The notes under the pieces: model-generated
What the model saw: the letters and a program-made list of their open reading frames with translations, nothing else
What the model was told of the DNA's origin: nothing
Databases searched by the model: none
Made by a program: the position numbers and the translations under genes
Shown here: one piece after another, positions 19,850 to 27,713 of the stretch
Position numbering within the stretch: the stretch's first letter is position 1
Layout: every line of letters starts with the position of its first letter
From: Mangrovivirga halotolerans
Lineage (GTDB): Bacteria > Bacteroidota > Bacteroidia > Cytophagales > Cyclobacteriaceae
Assembly: GCF_026241165.1 (NCBI RefSeq)
Contig: NZ_JAPFQN010000002.1
Location: 496,001-560,000, forward strand
Length of the DNA stretch: 64,000 nucleotides
Direction of reading: 5' to 3'

Positions 19850-20236
19850 TTGTTTTTTAGATATAATTTATTCGGTATTGTCTGGGCACTGATTATAGCA
19901 GTGCTGACCCTTACTCCTGGTGGAGAAATGGTGGAATTAAATATTTGGGGCAAAGCGGATATCTTTACCTTTGCTCATGTGGGCTTTTTTGCTATTCTGG
20001 TTTTTTTACTATGCATTGGGTTCACAAAACAATATACCTTCAAAGAGATAAAAGAAAGACCAGAGAAATTTGCTGTAGTCTTTGGCGTAATCTTTGGATT
20101 CATTCTTGAATTCATACAAGCCGTTATTCCAAACAGAAGTCTGGAAGTTATCGATTTGATTGCAAACAGTATTGGGTGTCTTACAGGATATTTTATATTT
20201 TTCCTGGTATACAAGGCAGGGATAAATTTGTCTTAA
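19850..20236 (+). CDS. VanZ-like small membrane protein
   Basis: 128 residues with four predicted membrane helices (about 5-22, 41-60, 73-91, 105-124). The loop LTLTPGGEMVELNIWGKADIFTFAHVGFFAILVFLL and the third-helix segment GFILEFIQAVIPNRSLEVIDLIANSIG match the VanZ family, named after a teicoplanin-resistance gene; in most bacteria the role is unknown. The start is TTG at 19850 because no ATG or GTG is available before the first helix. It follows gcvH closely, so it is probably on the same transcript. Resistance should not be inferred. Confidence 0.8.
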   Translation: MFFRYNLFGIVWALIIAVLTLTPGGEMVELNIWGKADIFTFAHVGFFAILVFLLCIGFTKQYTFKEIKERPEKFAVVFGVIFGFILEFIQAVIPNRSLEVIDLIANSIGCLTGYFIFFLVYKAGINLS

Positions 20237-20251
20237 ACTAAACTTTTAGTA
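20236..20251. promoter_or_regulatory. Palindrome AACTAA-N4-TTAGTA upstream of tonB copy 1
   Basis: One base from the perfect form AACTAA-N4-TTAGTT. It sits directly upstream of the -33 box of the promoter at 20254-20284, a position typical of a regulator-binding site. Related copies occur at 21052, 21074, 21571, 22280 and 8034. Confidence 0.5.
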
Positions 20252-20253
20252 TA

Positions 20254-20284
20254 TTTGAAACGTACTATAAAATAGGTATATTTG
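20254..20284 (+). promoter_or_regulatory. Bacteroidota-type promoter of tonB copy 1
   Basis: TTTG at 20254-20257, exactly 19 bases of spacer, then TATATTTG at 20277-20284. This is a full match to TTTG-N19-TAnnTTTG. It ends 25 bases before the ATG at 20310. An overlapping second TATATTTG lies at 20250-20257. Confidence 0.7.
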
Positions 20285-20309
20285 AGATTCATTTGAAGTT
20301 AAAGATATT

Positions 20310-20984
20310 ATGGAAGTTAAAAAGAGTCCAAAAGCAGACCTTGAGAGAAAATCACCTCTATTCCTAAGTATAGGATATGTGGTAACTCTTGCTTTGGTTT
20401 TATTCGCGTTCGAATATGGCTTCAAAGACGATGAAGACATTCAGAACTTTGGTGCAATGAACGAAACGGTTGAAGAGACTATCGATATTCCGATCACGGA
20501 ACAGCCTCCTCCACCACCACCAAAAATCCAGCAACCAGAGATTATCGAGGTCCCAGATGAGGAAGAAATAGAAGAAGATATTGAAGTAGACCTTGATGTA
20601 GAGATAGACGAAGAAACTGTAATTGAAGAAGTACAGTTTGAGGCTGAGCCTGTTGAAGAAGAGGTTGAGCAAGTATTTACAATTGTAGAAGAGTCTGCAA
20701 GTTTCCCCGGAGGTATGGATGCGTGGTACGATTTCTTGAAAAAGAATTTGAACTACCCTTCTCAGGCTCGTAGAATGGGAATCGAAGGTCGAGTTTATGT
20801 ACAGTTTATCGTAAGTAAAACCGGTCAGCTTTCTGATATCAAAGTAGTAAAAGGTATCGGCGGTGGTTGTGATGAAGAAGCTGTAAGAGTACTTAAAGAA
20901 TCGCCAAGATGGAAACCTGGTAAACAAAGAGGTCGTCCAGTGATTCAGAAAATGACTTTCCCTATAATGTTTAAGTTGCAATAA
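20310..20984 (+). CDS. Energy transducer TonB, copy 1
   Basis: 224 residues: a short cytoplasmic N-terminus (MEVKKSPKADLERKSPLF), one membrane helix (about 18-37), a Pro-rich then very acidic periplasmic linker (about 60-125), and a TonB C-terminal domain (about 135-224) with SFPGGMDAWYDFLKKNLNYP, RRMGIEGRVYVQFIVSKTG and the final FPIMFKLQ. TonB passes proton-motive-force energy from ExbB/ExbD to outer-membrane receptors such as SusC-type porins. No exbBD genes are adjacent. It is about as long as copy 2 at 21589 and close in sequence, so the pair looks like a tandem duplication. It has its own promoter and terminator. Confidence 0.92.
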   Translation: MEVKKSPKADLERKSPLFLSIGYVVTLALVLFAFEYGFKDDEDIQNFGAMNETVEETIDIPITEQPPPPPPKIQQPEIIEVPDEEEIEEDIEVDLDVEIDEETVIEEVQFEAEPVEEEVEQVFTIVEESASFPGGMDAWYDFLKKNLNYPSQARRMGIEGRVYVQFIVSKTGQLSDIKVVKGIGGGCDEEAVRVLKESPRWKPGKQRGRPVIQKMTFPIMFKLQ

Positions 20985-21007
20985 GACAACAAGCAATAAA
21001 TATTTAA

Positions 21008-21035
21008 AGCGTGAGAAAATTCTCACGCTTTTTTT
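21008..21035 (+). terminator. Rho-independent terminator after tonB copy 1
   Basis: AGCGTGAGAA, turn AA, TTCTCACGCT, then a T run. Ten perfect pairs plus the U tract, 24 bases after the stop. Confidence 0.93.
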
Positions 21036-21051
21036 ATGCCCTCTTGTTTAA

Positions 21052-21089
21052 AACTAATTTATTAGTTATATTGAACTAAATAGTTAGTT
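21052..21089. promoter_or_regulatory. Two tandem AACTAA-N4-TTAGTT palindromes
   Basis: Perfect copies at 21052-21067 (spacer TTTA) and 21074-21089 (spacer ATAG), 22 bases apart centre to centre, which is about two helical turns. They lie between the tonB copy 1 terminator and the next start (21107), so any promoter of that gene must overlap them. This suits cooperative binding of a dimeric regulator. Inferred. Confidence 0.55.
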
Positions 21090-21106
21090 AAAATAAACAC
21101 AGGCTA

Positions 21107-21553
21107 ATGAATCGATCTCAAAATATTCCATGTTATACTTTATTAGCTCTAATATTAATTTCATTGGGTTGTGAGGTTCAGGAGGTAATCCCTGCTTCTG
21201 ATCTTATAGAAAGTAAGAAAGATGTAAACCCAGAGGAGCAAGCATTAATCTATTTTGCCCCTATTCAATACCCATCTTTTCCAGGAGGTGAAGAAGAGAG
21301 ATTAAGATTTATGACAAAGCACCTAAAATACCCGAATGATTATAAAGGGTGTATAGAAGGACGAGTATATGTTCAGTTTTTGGTTACAAAGAGAGGGAAA
21401 GTTACAGAGGCTGAAATTGTGAAAGGTCTGGATAAAAAATTAGATAAAGAGGCTTTAAAAGTAGTAAAGCAATTCCCGGACTTTATTCCGGGTAAAATTG
21501 ATGGAAAGCCTGTTCCTCAACGCATGATTATACCAGTGTATTTAAATCAATAG
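21107..21553 (+). CDS. Lipoprotein with a TonB C-terminal domain
   Basis: 148 residues. A signal ending LALILISLGC gives a good lipobox with Cys22. There is no membrane helix and no Pro-rich linker; a short linker leads straight into a TonB C-terminal domain (about 58-148: YPSFPGGEEERLRFMTKHL, CIEGRVYVQFLVTKRGKV, DFIPGKIDGKPVPQRM). The domain clearly resembles those of both flanking TonBs. Without a cytoplasmic-membrane helix it cannot contact ExbB/ExbD in the usual way. It may bind TonB boxes or peptidoglycan from a membrane-anchored lipid, or act as a modulator; this is inference. Product databases would probably call it 'energy transducer TonB'. Confidence 0.85.
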   Translation: MNRSQNIPCYTLLALILISLGCEVQEVIPASDLIESKKDVNPEEQALIYFAPIQYPSFPGGEEERLRFMTKHLKYPNDYKGCIEGRVYVQFLVTKRGKVTEAEIVKGLDKKLDKEALKVVKQFPDFIPGKIDGKPVPQRMIIPVYLNQ

Positions 21554-21570
21554 TTTTTTTTATAATGTTT

Positions 21571-21586
21571 AACTAAAAAAATAGTT
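21571..21586. promoter_or_regulatory. Palindrome AACTAA-N4-ATAGTT just before tonB copy 2
   Basis: Same layout as the other copies with one mismatch in the right arm. It ends 2 bases before the ATG at 21589, so a bound protein or RNA hairpin there could block translation initiation or transcription. Inferred. Confidence 0.4.
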
Positions 21587-21588
21587 TT

Positions 21589-22263
21589 ATGGAACCGAAA
21601 AAATCAGACAAAGCAAATCTTGAAAAGAAATCACCAATGTTTTTAAGTCTTGGCTTCTTAATTGCCATGGGAGCTGTTTTAGCAGCTTTTGAATACAAGT
21701 CAAAGCCTGAAATGGATATAAATCCATATACTTTTGAGGGTGGTGAAATCGAAGAACCGATAATAATCCCTATAACCGAGATAACACCTCCACCCCCTCC
21801 TCCTAAACCAGCCCCTGTGATAGTTGAAACAGAGGAAGAAATAATTGAGGAGCCGGAGCTTGAGGTATTCGAATTAGAGATTGATGAATCAAGCATCATT
21901 GACAATACTGTAGAAACAGAGAAACCAAAGGAGGAAATAATTGAAAACAAAGTACATGATTTCGTAGAGCAAAGTGCCCATTTCCCTGGAGGACAAGAAG
22001 CCTGGATGAAGTATTTAAATAATAATTTAAAATATCCAGCTAAGGCAAGAAGAATGGGAATTGAGGGTCGTGTTTACATTCAATTCATTATTGATAAAAC
22101 TGGTGAATTAACTAACATTAAAGTTGTCAAGCCTATCGGTGGGGGCTTAGATGAAGAGGCTTTAAGAGTTATTAAAAACGCTCCGAAATGGAATCCTGGA
22201 AAACAACGCGGCCGTGAAGTAAGACAACGTATGACAATACCTGTTTACTTTAGACTGCAATAA
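21589..22263 (+). CDS. Energy transducer TonB, copy 2
   Basis: 224 residues, the same length as copy 1. N-terminus MEPKKSDKANLEKKSPMFLS, one membrane helix (about 18-36), a linker with PPPPPPKPAPV and many Glu, and a TonB C-terminal domain (about 135-224) with HFPGGQEAWMKYLNNNLKYP, RRMGIEGRVYIQFIIDKTG and VYFRLQ. The two proteins differ mainly in the linker. Two TonBs with near-identical tail domains may serve different receptor sets or growth conditions. The gene follows the TonB-domain lipoprotein after 35 bases. Confidence 0.92.
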   Translation: MEPKKSDKANLEKKSPMFLSLGFLIAMGAVLAAFEYKSKPEMDINPYTFEGGEIEEPIIIPITEITPPPPPPKPAPVIVETEEEIIEEPELEVFELEIDESSIIDNTVETEKPKEEIIENKVHDFVEQSAHFPGGQEAWMKYLNNNLKYPAKARRMGIEGRVYIQFIIDKTGELTNIKVVKPIGGGLDEEALRVIKNAPKWNPGKQRGREVRQRMTIPVYFRLQ

Positions 22264-22279
22264 TTTTTTTGACTACAAT

Positions 22280-22295
22280 AACTAATTATTTAGTT
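22280..22295. promoter_or_regulatory. Palindrome AACTAA-N4-TTAGTT after tonB copy 2
   Basis: Perfect copy (spacer TTAT), 17 bases after the stop and upstream of the shared terminator. No plus-strand gene follows it, so here it does not behave as a simple promoter operator. It may be a remnant of tandem duplication of gene plus upstream region. Confidence 0.45.
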
Positions 22296-22307
22296 TAATT
22301 TGGCGAT

Positions 22308-22337
22308 AAAAAAGCGAGGTTCAACACCTCGCTTTTA
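22308..22337. terminator. Bidirectional terminator between tonB copy 2 and yicC
   Basis: AAAAGCGAGGT, loop TCAAC, ACCTCGCTTTT. The arms are flanked by A runs on the left and T on the right, so it can end transcripts from both converging genes. Confidence 0.88.
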
Positions 22338-22339
22338 AT

Positions 22340-23221
22340 TTATAGTATATTCAGTATTTGTTCTTTTATTTGTTCTAATGATTCTTTCATGTTTACGACA
22401 TACTTTTGAATCACTGCATCGTTAGCCTTGCTACCAATAGTATTTATCTCCCTTCCTATTTCCTGACCGATAAAGTTAAGCTTCTTGCCACTGCTATTGG
22501 TATAATCAAGAACTTCAATAAAATAGTCAAGATGTGCTTTCAACCTCACCTTTTCTTCATTTATATCAAGTTTTTCTATGTAATAGATAAGTTCCTGTTC
22601 AAATCGGTTCTCATCTACTTTATCTTTCTCGATATATTCCTTGATATTTTTTTCTATGCGTTCACGGATAACCTCAACACGTTCAGGGTCTCTATCCTTA
22701 ACTTTCTCAAGAAAATTACCAATATTCTCTACTTCTTCATGAATTTGTCTGGAAAGTATTTCACCTTCTTTCTGTCTGTAGCCATCGGTCTTATTCAAAG
22801 CCTCACTGATTGTATCTTCCAATACAGGCCAGAATTCAGCTATTTCCTCTTCATCCAGAAAATCCTCCATTACATCAGGAGACTGTACTGCCAGGCGGAA
22901 AAGGTCTGCATCTGACTGATGTCCGACTGCATTTTTTAATTCAGTGAGTTCCTTATAATAATGCTGGAAAAGTAGCTTATTATATTTAATTCTTGCCAGA
23001 CTATCATCTTTTACTTGAAAGTCTATCGAAACCGAAACTTTACCTCTCTGTAATATTTTTGAGATCAGTGATTTTACTTCAATCTCCTTTGAGGTAAATT
23101 CCTTGGGTAATTTTATTTGAGTATCTAGGTATTTTGAATTGAGTGATTTCACTTCAACCATAACCAGACAATGTTCGTCTTCATGTCTGGCCATCCCATA
23201 ACCTGTCATTGATTTAATCAT
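22340..23221 (-). CDS. yicC: YicC family endoribonuclease
   Basis: 293 residues from ATG at 23221, giving the family-typical N-terminus MIKSMTGYGMA; an upstream TTG at 23227 would add only two residues. Features include VEVKSLNSKYLDTQIKLP, a central helical region, and the C-terminal domain with LKAHLDYFIEVLDYTNSSGKKLNFIGQEIGREINTIGSKA. E. coli YicC has been described as an endoribonuclease acting on small RNA; whether this homologue shares the substrate is unknown. It converges on tonB copy 2 across a shared terminator and is separated by 45 bases from the larger gene upstream on its own strand. Confidence 0.92.
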   Translation of the reverse strand: MIKSMTGYGMARHEDEHCLVMVEVKSLNSKYLDTQIKLPKEFTSKEIEVKSLISKILQRGKVSVSIDFQVKDDSLARIKYNKLLFQHYYKELTELKNAVGHQSDADLFRLAVQSPDVMEDFLDEEEIAEFWPVLEDTISEALNKTDGYRQKEGEILSRQIHEEVENIGNFLEKVKDRDPERVEVIRERIEKNIKEYIEKDKVDENRFEQELIYYIEKLDINEEKVRLKAHLDYFIEVLDYTNSSGKKLNFIGQEIGREINTIGSKANDAVIQKYVVNMKESLEQIKEQILNIL

Positions 23222-23266
23222 ATGCAAATATGAATTAAAATATGTATTATGCCTTATAAATTAAAA

Positions 23267-26200
23267 TTAAAAGTCGTATCCGAGAGTAAAATAAAATTTT
23301 GGATCCTGCACCGTGTAGTTAATAGTTGGCCAGGCAACATCAAATTTAATGTAATAACCAAGAAATACGGTTCTTGCTCCGGCACCCCAGCTGTAAAGCC
23401 ATTTATTTGAGAAGTTTTGAACTCTTGCAACAAATGGACCATTTGGACCAGTTGTAATTATATCGACATTTTGTTCACTTTCATCATCAAACGGGCTAAT
23501 TGATGTCCAGGCTGTACCTATATCATAAAACCCAACAAATGAGAAGTTTCTAACAAAATTAGAACCAATAAAACCTTTATATAAAACACGAGCAATTGGA
23601 ATTCTTAACTCAGCATTCAATAATGCTACCTTAGATCCATTAAAAGTATTATAATCAAAACCTCTTAGAGAGGTGATATAATCTACAAAATATATATCCT
23701 GGTTTTCTTCAAAATTATTAAAATTAAGTGGGTGTTGCTGATTTGGCCGGTCTGCATTATCAAAAAACAACCAATTATCCATTCCACCTAAAAGGAAAGT
23801 TTCTCGTTTATTATTAAAATATTGGCCATAGAATCCTCTTACAGCAAAAGTCATTGATCTGAATATTTCTTCATAATGCCTAATGTCTACAGTAAGTTTA
23901 TTAAACGACTGTGCCTTATCTGTGAATGAATTCATACTGGTAAAGACAGCCTTTGCACGGGTTCCTACAATAGTATTTCGTCCTAGCACTTCCGAATCAT
24001 CAAATACATAGCTTAAATTAAAACCGCCAAAGTGCGAAACTTGTCTTGACAAATCAGGATCTGGAAACTGTGTATAAAGTGGACTTAGACTATGAAATTG
24101 AGTGTTTAAATAGAATGGGTTAAACTCTAGCCTCGATCTTACGCTAAAAGGATAAGATGCTCCGAGTAAAAATTCATTTTTCACATACTTATGTCTGTCA
24201 TCAGCTATTTGTGTCGATTCACTCTCCGGATCGATAAAAAATGTTTCTCTTTTGTATTCTGCTTTAAAATCTATCAGGTGCTTCAAATATTGATATTCTG
24301 CAAAAACACCACCACTCTTCAAATCTCTGAAAGAAAGAAAAACTCCTCCACTCATGATATGATTTTGCAAAATGTCAGACATATTACCTTTAAGTTTAAG
24401 GCCAAACCCTAACAATGGATCTACTCCAATTGTAGTAGTCACATAGTTTGTACTAAACTTTGGTGTATACTGGAATGGACCCTCTACCTGACTCTTTCTC
24501 CTGAATTTTCGATAATTTGATAAAAAAGTACTCTTTCCTTGAATATCAGGTTGTGTTCTTTGGCTTGGTTGATTATTGCTTGGTTCAAAAGCATAATCAT
24601 CTGTATCGAGAAAGTCATCTTTATTCTCAGGAGTCAAGTCAAATTGATAGTCATCTGTATCAATAATATTTTTCTTTTCAGTATCTGCCTTAACAGTTTG
24701 GATTTCCTCAGTATCTATCGTGTCTTTGGAAACAATAGCAGTATCAGGAAGCGCTTCTGCTTCTTCCTGGGCTAGTTTTTGTTTGATTTCCTCCTGAGCA
24801 TTTAACCGGTTTACTACTATTTTGGCTAATATTCTTTGCTGTCTTGGTGTTTGAGGAGTAAATACATTCTTTTCAATATCAAAATCAGGTTCAGAATAGA
24901 TATACTCACCTTCCATATCACCAACTGAATATGCCAATGTTGAAGACTCGAAACTATAGGCCAGATCATCAAGACTATATGAGAATTTTGTAAGCTGCCT
25001 GTTTATTCCCGTTTCTGTATTGAAATAAAAGACATTAGTTACCCCTTTCTGATCACTTAAATAAATTATTTCATTTCCCCTCGCTATAGGATGCGTATCA
25101 TTACTAATAGTTTTTAATGGAGCGTATGAATCAGAAAAAGAACTATCAGTAGGCCAGACATAAACATTGAAAGTATTAAGGTCTTTTATTTTTGATAATG
25201 AATCAAGAGGTCTGTTAGAAGAAAAAATCAATGCCCTTTCTCCTTCTACAAAACTTGGACTCAAATCGTCATATTTATCATTATTGATCCTCCTTACTGT
25301 ATTACGTCGGAGATTGAAAATAAACAAATCAGTTTGTCCGTTCACACTAGCACTCATTACTATTTGATTGCCAGAAGGACTAAAGCTAAAATCGTTAATT
25401 CTTAAAAACCTGTCTGTTGATCTACTAAAGCCTTTTTTCGATTCAACATTAATTACTTCTAATGTAGAGACACCTCTTTTCGAACTTAAAATACCAATCG
25501 TTACCGAATCTTTCCATGCTATTTTTGGCAATTCGTTGTCTAACCTTTGATTGATAATGTATTGACCACCTCTGCTAACTACATTTTCCTTTCCTGTTCG
25601 AAGATTTCGGTGAATAACTTTATGTTTCCCTTTGATGTTTTCTACAAATACAAGCCTATTGCCATCAGGGCTTAAAGCAACATCGGTAAATGTTCCTTTT
25701 TTGGAATTTTTAATTTTATCAATTGGATCCTGGGGAAGATCAATAAATGCATTTAATACAGGTTCATTTATTTGCTGATAATAATCAGCCCAGCCTTTTA
25801 AAAATTGTTTAAAAGGAATACCCAATGTATATGCAATACTACTTTGTTCATTACGATTTATTCTGGTTAGATTTAATACATTACTCATGTAAATCCTTCC
25901 GTACTCTTCAACCATGTAATTCCACACAGACTGCCCGAGAATTACTGCTTCCTGTTTTGATAATTGATGAAACTCTTTTTGAGTATCCTTTCTAAAATAT
26001 GCTCTTACATAATCGTCCATTTCTTCATCCCAACCATAGGCAATGTACCTGGCAGCACCAACGCTAAACCATTCTGGAAGATTAAGTAAAAATGTATTTT
26101 GAACCATATCACCCAGGCTACCACCAAAAAGCATGTCATTAATTAAAGTATTAGCAACGTGAAATGATAATTCCTTATTAAACTCAGTTTGTGTTCCCTG

Positions 26201-26578
26201 ATAAGCTACTTCTACAAAATTTCTGTTGAAGTTAGTTTGCCCTCCTTCATTGTACTCATTTTCGGTAATTCCAATATTGCTTTGTTGAAGGTCTGTTATG
26301 GAATTATATAAATAAATATCCGTCTTGTAAGGCGGTAAATATCCTAAAATATCACTGATACGATTAAACTCCGAGTCCAGGTAATCAATCGCGCTTTTGG
26401 CTATTTCATTACCATCATCATAAAAATAGAGATTGAAATTCTCTGTCTCGTAATATCTCCAATTAAAAGTCTTAAACTGAAGCCTGTTTTGACCAAATTC
26501 TTCATCAGCTTGCTGAGCTGCGATATCTATTGCGCCAAAAAAAGTCAGCACTAAAAAAAACAATTGATATTTTTTCAT
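23267..26578 (-). CDS. Outer-membrane protein: degenerate peptidase, TolB-like propeller, C-terminal barrel
   Basis: 1103 residues from ATG 26578 (signal MKKYQLFFLVLTFFGAIDIAAQ). Residues about 25-290 look like an MA-clan (gluzincin) metallopeptidase: FNLYFYDDG, LSFHVANTLIND where HExxH would be, then LPEWFSVGAARYIAYGW where the third ligand Glu would be. All but the first His are lost, so it should not be catalytic. Residues about 295-580 carry PD40/TolB-type propeller blades (LSPDGNRLVFVE, FSPSGNQIVMSA, IIYLSDQKGVTNVFY). A disordered acidic linker (about 600-720) leads to a C-terminal Omp85-like barrel with TFAVRGFYGQYF, LLGGMDNWLF, SFVGFYDIGTAW and final Phe. Function unknown. It lies 18 bases after an FAD oxidoreductase gene, so probably in the same transcript. 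Confidence 0.75.
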   Translation of the reverse strand: MKKYQLFFLVLTFFGAIDIAAQQADEEFGQNRLQFKTFNWRYYETENFNLYFYDDGNEIAKSAIDYLDSEFNRISDILGYLPPYKTDIYLYNSITDLQQSNIGITENEYNEGGQTNFNRNFVEVAYQGTQTEFNKELSFHVANTLINDMLFGGSLGDMVQNTFLLNLPEWFSVGAARYIAYGWDEEMDDYVRAYFRKDTQKEFHQLSKQEAVILGQSVWNYMVEEYGRIYMSNVLNLTRINRNEQSSIAYTLGIPFKQFLKGWADYYQQINEPVLNAFIDLPQDPIDKIKNSKKGTFTDVALSPDGNRLVFVENIKGKHKVIHRNLRTGKENVVSRGGQYIINQRLDNELPKIAWKDSVTIGILSSKRGVSTLEVINVESKKGFSRSTDRFLRINDFSFSPSGNQIVMSASVNGQTDLFIFNLRRNTVRRINNDKYDDLSPSFVEGERALIFSSNRPLDSLSKIKDLNTFNVYVWPTDSSFSDSYAPLKTISNDTHPIARGNEIIYLSDQKGVTNVFYFNTETGINRQLTKFSYSLDDLAYSFESSTLAYSVGDMEGEYIYSEPDFDIEKNVFTPQTPRQQRILAKIVVNRLNAQEEIKQKLAQEEAEALPDTAIVSKDTIDTEEIQTVKADTEKKNIIDTDDYQFDLTPENKDDFLDTDDYAFEPSNNQPSQRTQPDIQGKSTFLSNYRKFRRKSQVEGPFQYTPKFSTNYVTTTIGVDPLLGFGLKLKGNMSDILQNHIMSGGVFLSFRDLKSGGVFAEYQYLKHLIDFKAEYKRETFFIDPESESTQIADDRHKYVKNEFLLGASYPFSVRSRLEFNPFYLNTQFHSLSPLYTQFPDPDLSRQVSHFGGFNLSYVFDDSEVLGRNTIVGTRAKAVFTSMNSFTDKAQSFNKLTVDIRHYEEIFRSMTFAVRGFYGQYFNNKRETFLLGGMDNWLFFDNADRPNQQHPLNFNNFEENQDIYFVDYITSLRGFDYNTFNGSKVALLNAELRIPIARVLYKGFIGSNFVRNFSFVGFYDIGTAWTSISPFDDESEQNVDIITTGPNGPFVARVQNFSNKWLYSWGAGARTVFLGYYIKFDVAWPTINYTVQDPKFYFTLGYDF

Positions 26579-26596
26579 ATGAATAAATATAAGCAA

Positions 26597-27661
26597 TTAC
26601 CTTAATAACGAGAAAAAACGATCGATATTTACTCGTTTATCTATTGGTTTATTTTTTATTATCTGATCTGACAACTCTTTAGCGCACCATGGAGACAACG
26701 AAACTCCTTTTGCTCCAAGCCCATTAAAAATAAAAACGTTATTTATTTTCGGATGTTTCCCAATAATCGGCTTTCTGTCTTTAGTTGCTGGACGTATTCC
26801 TACAAAGTGGTCCGATACTTCAGGATCCGCTTTTAGAAAGTTTTTAAGATCCTCTATGATTTTCTCCCTTGCTTCAGAAGTTTTTTCTTCATGATCAAAG
26901 TGGTTATCATAGGTTGCTCCTAATTTAAAAAAGCCGTGCTTAACAGGCATCAAAAACTTTCCACGGGTAATCCCGAATTCTATATCCAGATTCAATTTAA
27001 CATTTAATAACTCTCCCTTATTGGGCCTGAAAGGTAACCAGCCAAAAATTTCTGAATCAGCTTCTTTTGCTCCACGACAAAATACTACCCCATCATATTC
27101 CTTACCGTTCCAGGTAATATGATTTTTACTATGGAAAATATCCTGGTAATTAAATTCACTTTTGATGACCTCTCCTCTTTCTTTAATATACCGATGGGAA
27201 TTATTTAAAAAGACAGGAATATCAAGGTAACCACTATTTTTTAATAGCAACCCACCATGAGGATTAACTAATTTATTCTCTAAAACAGGTTTCTTTTCTA
27301 CCTTTTCTACATAATTAAGGTACTCCGGATTATCATATTTTGCCAGCCAGTCATTCAAATCACTCAATTCAAGGAATGGCCTGTAAATACTTTTCTCGTG
27401 ATAAAATTCACATTCCAGCTTCTTTTCCCAAAATTTATAAAATTCTTTCAGTACCGGAAATAATTCATCAGCATTCCAAGTTTTAACCATTTTCCGGCCT
27501 GTAATTGGATTTATTATGCCTCCAGCTGCCCAGGATGAACCTTTGATTTCGGGATCACTAACAACAGTTACTTCCTGACCTTTTTCTAATAATTCAAGTG
27601 CCAGCACTGTGCCCGCAAGGCCCTGACCTATAATTAATATCCTTTTCTTATCTTTGCTCAT
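26597..27661 (-). CDS. FAD-dependent amino-acid oxidase-like oxidoreductase
   Basis: 354 residues from ATG 27661 (MSKDKKRIL), chosen because the GxGxxG dinucleotide loop (G12-Q-G-L-A-G17) then sits near the N-terminus as usual; a longer upstream extension is hydrophobic but has no family match. The DAO fold is supported by the Rossmann motif, the GSSWAAGGIINPITGRKM segment and the C-terminal FVGIRPATKDRKPIIG and FIFNGLGAKGVSLSPW stretches that cover FAD. The substrate cannot be named. It faces the metallo-hydrolase gene divergently with 52 bases between them. Confidence 0.85.
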   Translation of the reverse strand: MSKDKKRILIIGQGLAGTVLALELLEKGQEVTVVSDPEIKGSSWAAGGIINPITGRKMVKTWNADELFPVLKEFYKFWEKKLECEFYHEKSIYRPFLELSDLNDWLAKYDNPEYLNYVEKVEKKPVLENKLVNPHGGLLLKNSGYLDIPVFLNNSHRYIKERGEVIKSEFNYQDIFHSKNHITWNGKEYDGVVFCRGAKEADSEIFGWLPFRPNKGELLNVKLNLDIEFGITRGKFLMPVKHGFFKLGATYDNHFDHEEKTSEAREKIIEDLKNFLKADPEVSDHFVGIRPATKDRKPIIGKHPKINNVFIFNGLGAKGVSLSPWCAKELSDQIIKNKPIDKRVNIDRFFSLLR

Positions 27662-27713
27662 ATTTCCGGAATGAATTAATAACACAAATTTGCAAAGCAC
27701 TAAGAACAATTCT

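Noticed and set aside
19850-20236. Glycopeptide resistance through VanZ
   Set aside because: VanZ-like membrane proteins are widespread without any link to resistance, and no other van gene is present.
20400-21026. Long minus-strand frame opposite tonB copy 1
   Set aside because: It mirrors the acidic, Pro-rich linker and conserved tail domain of TonB; the product is a Tyr/Phe/Arg-rich string without similarity.
27662-27713. CAAATTTG as a divergent promoter box between the FAD oxidoreductase and the metallo-hydrolase
   Set aside because: It is symmetric and lacks the TAnn part of the -7 box on both strands, so it cannot be assigned.
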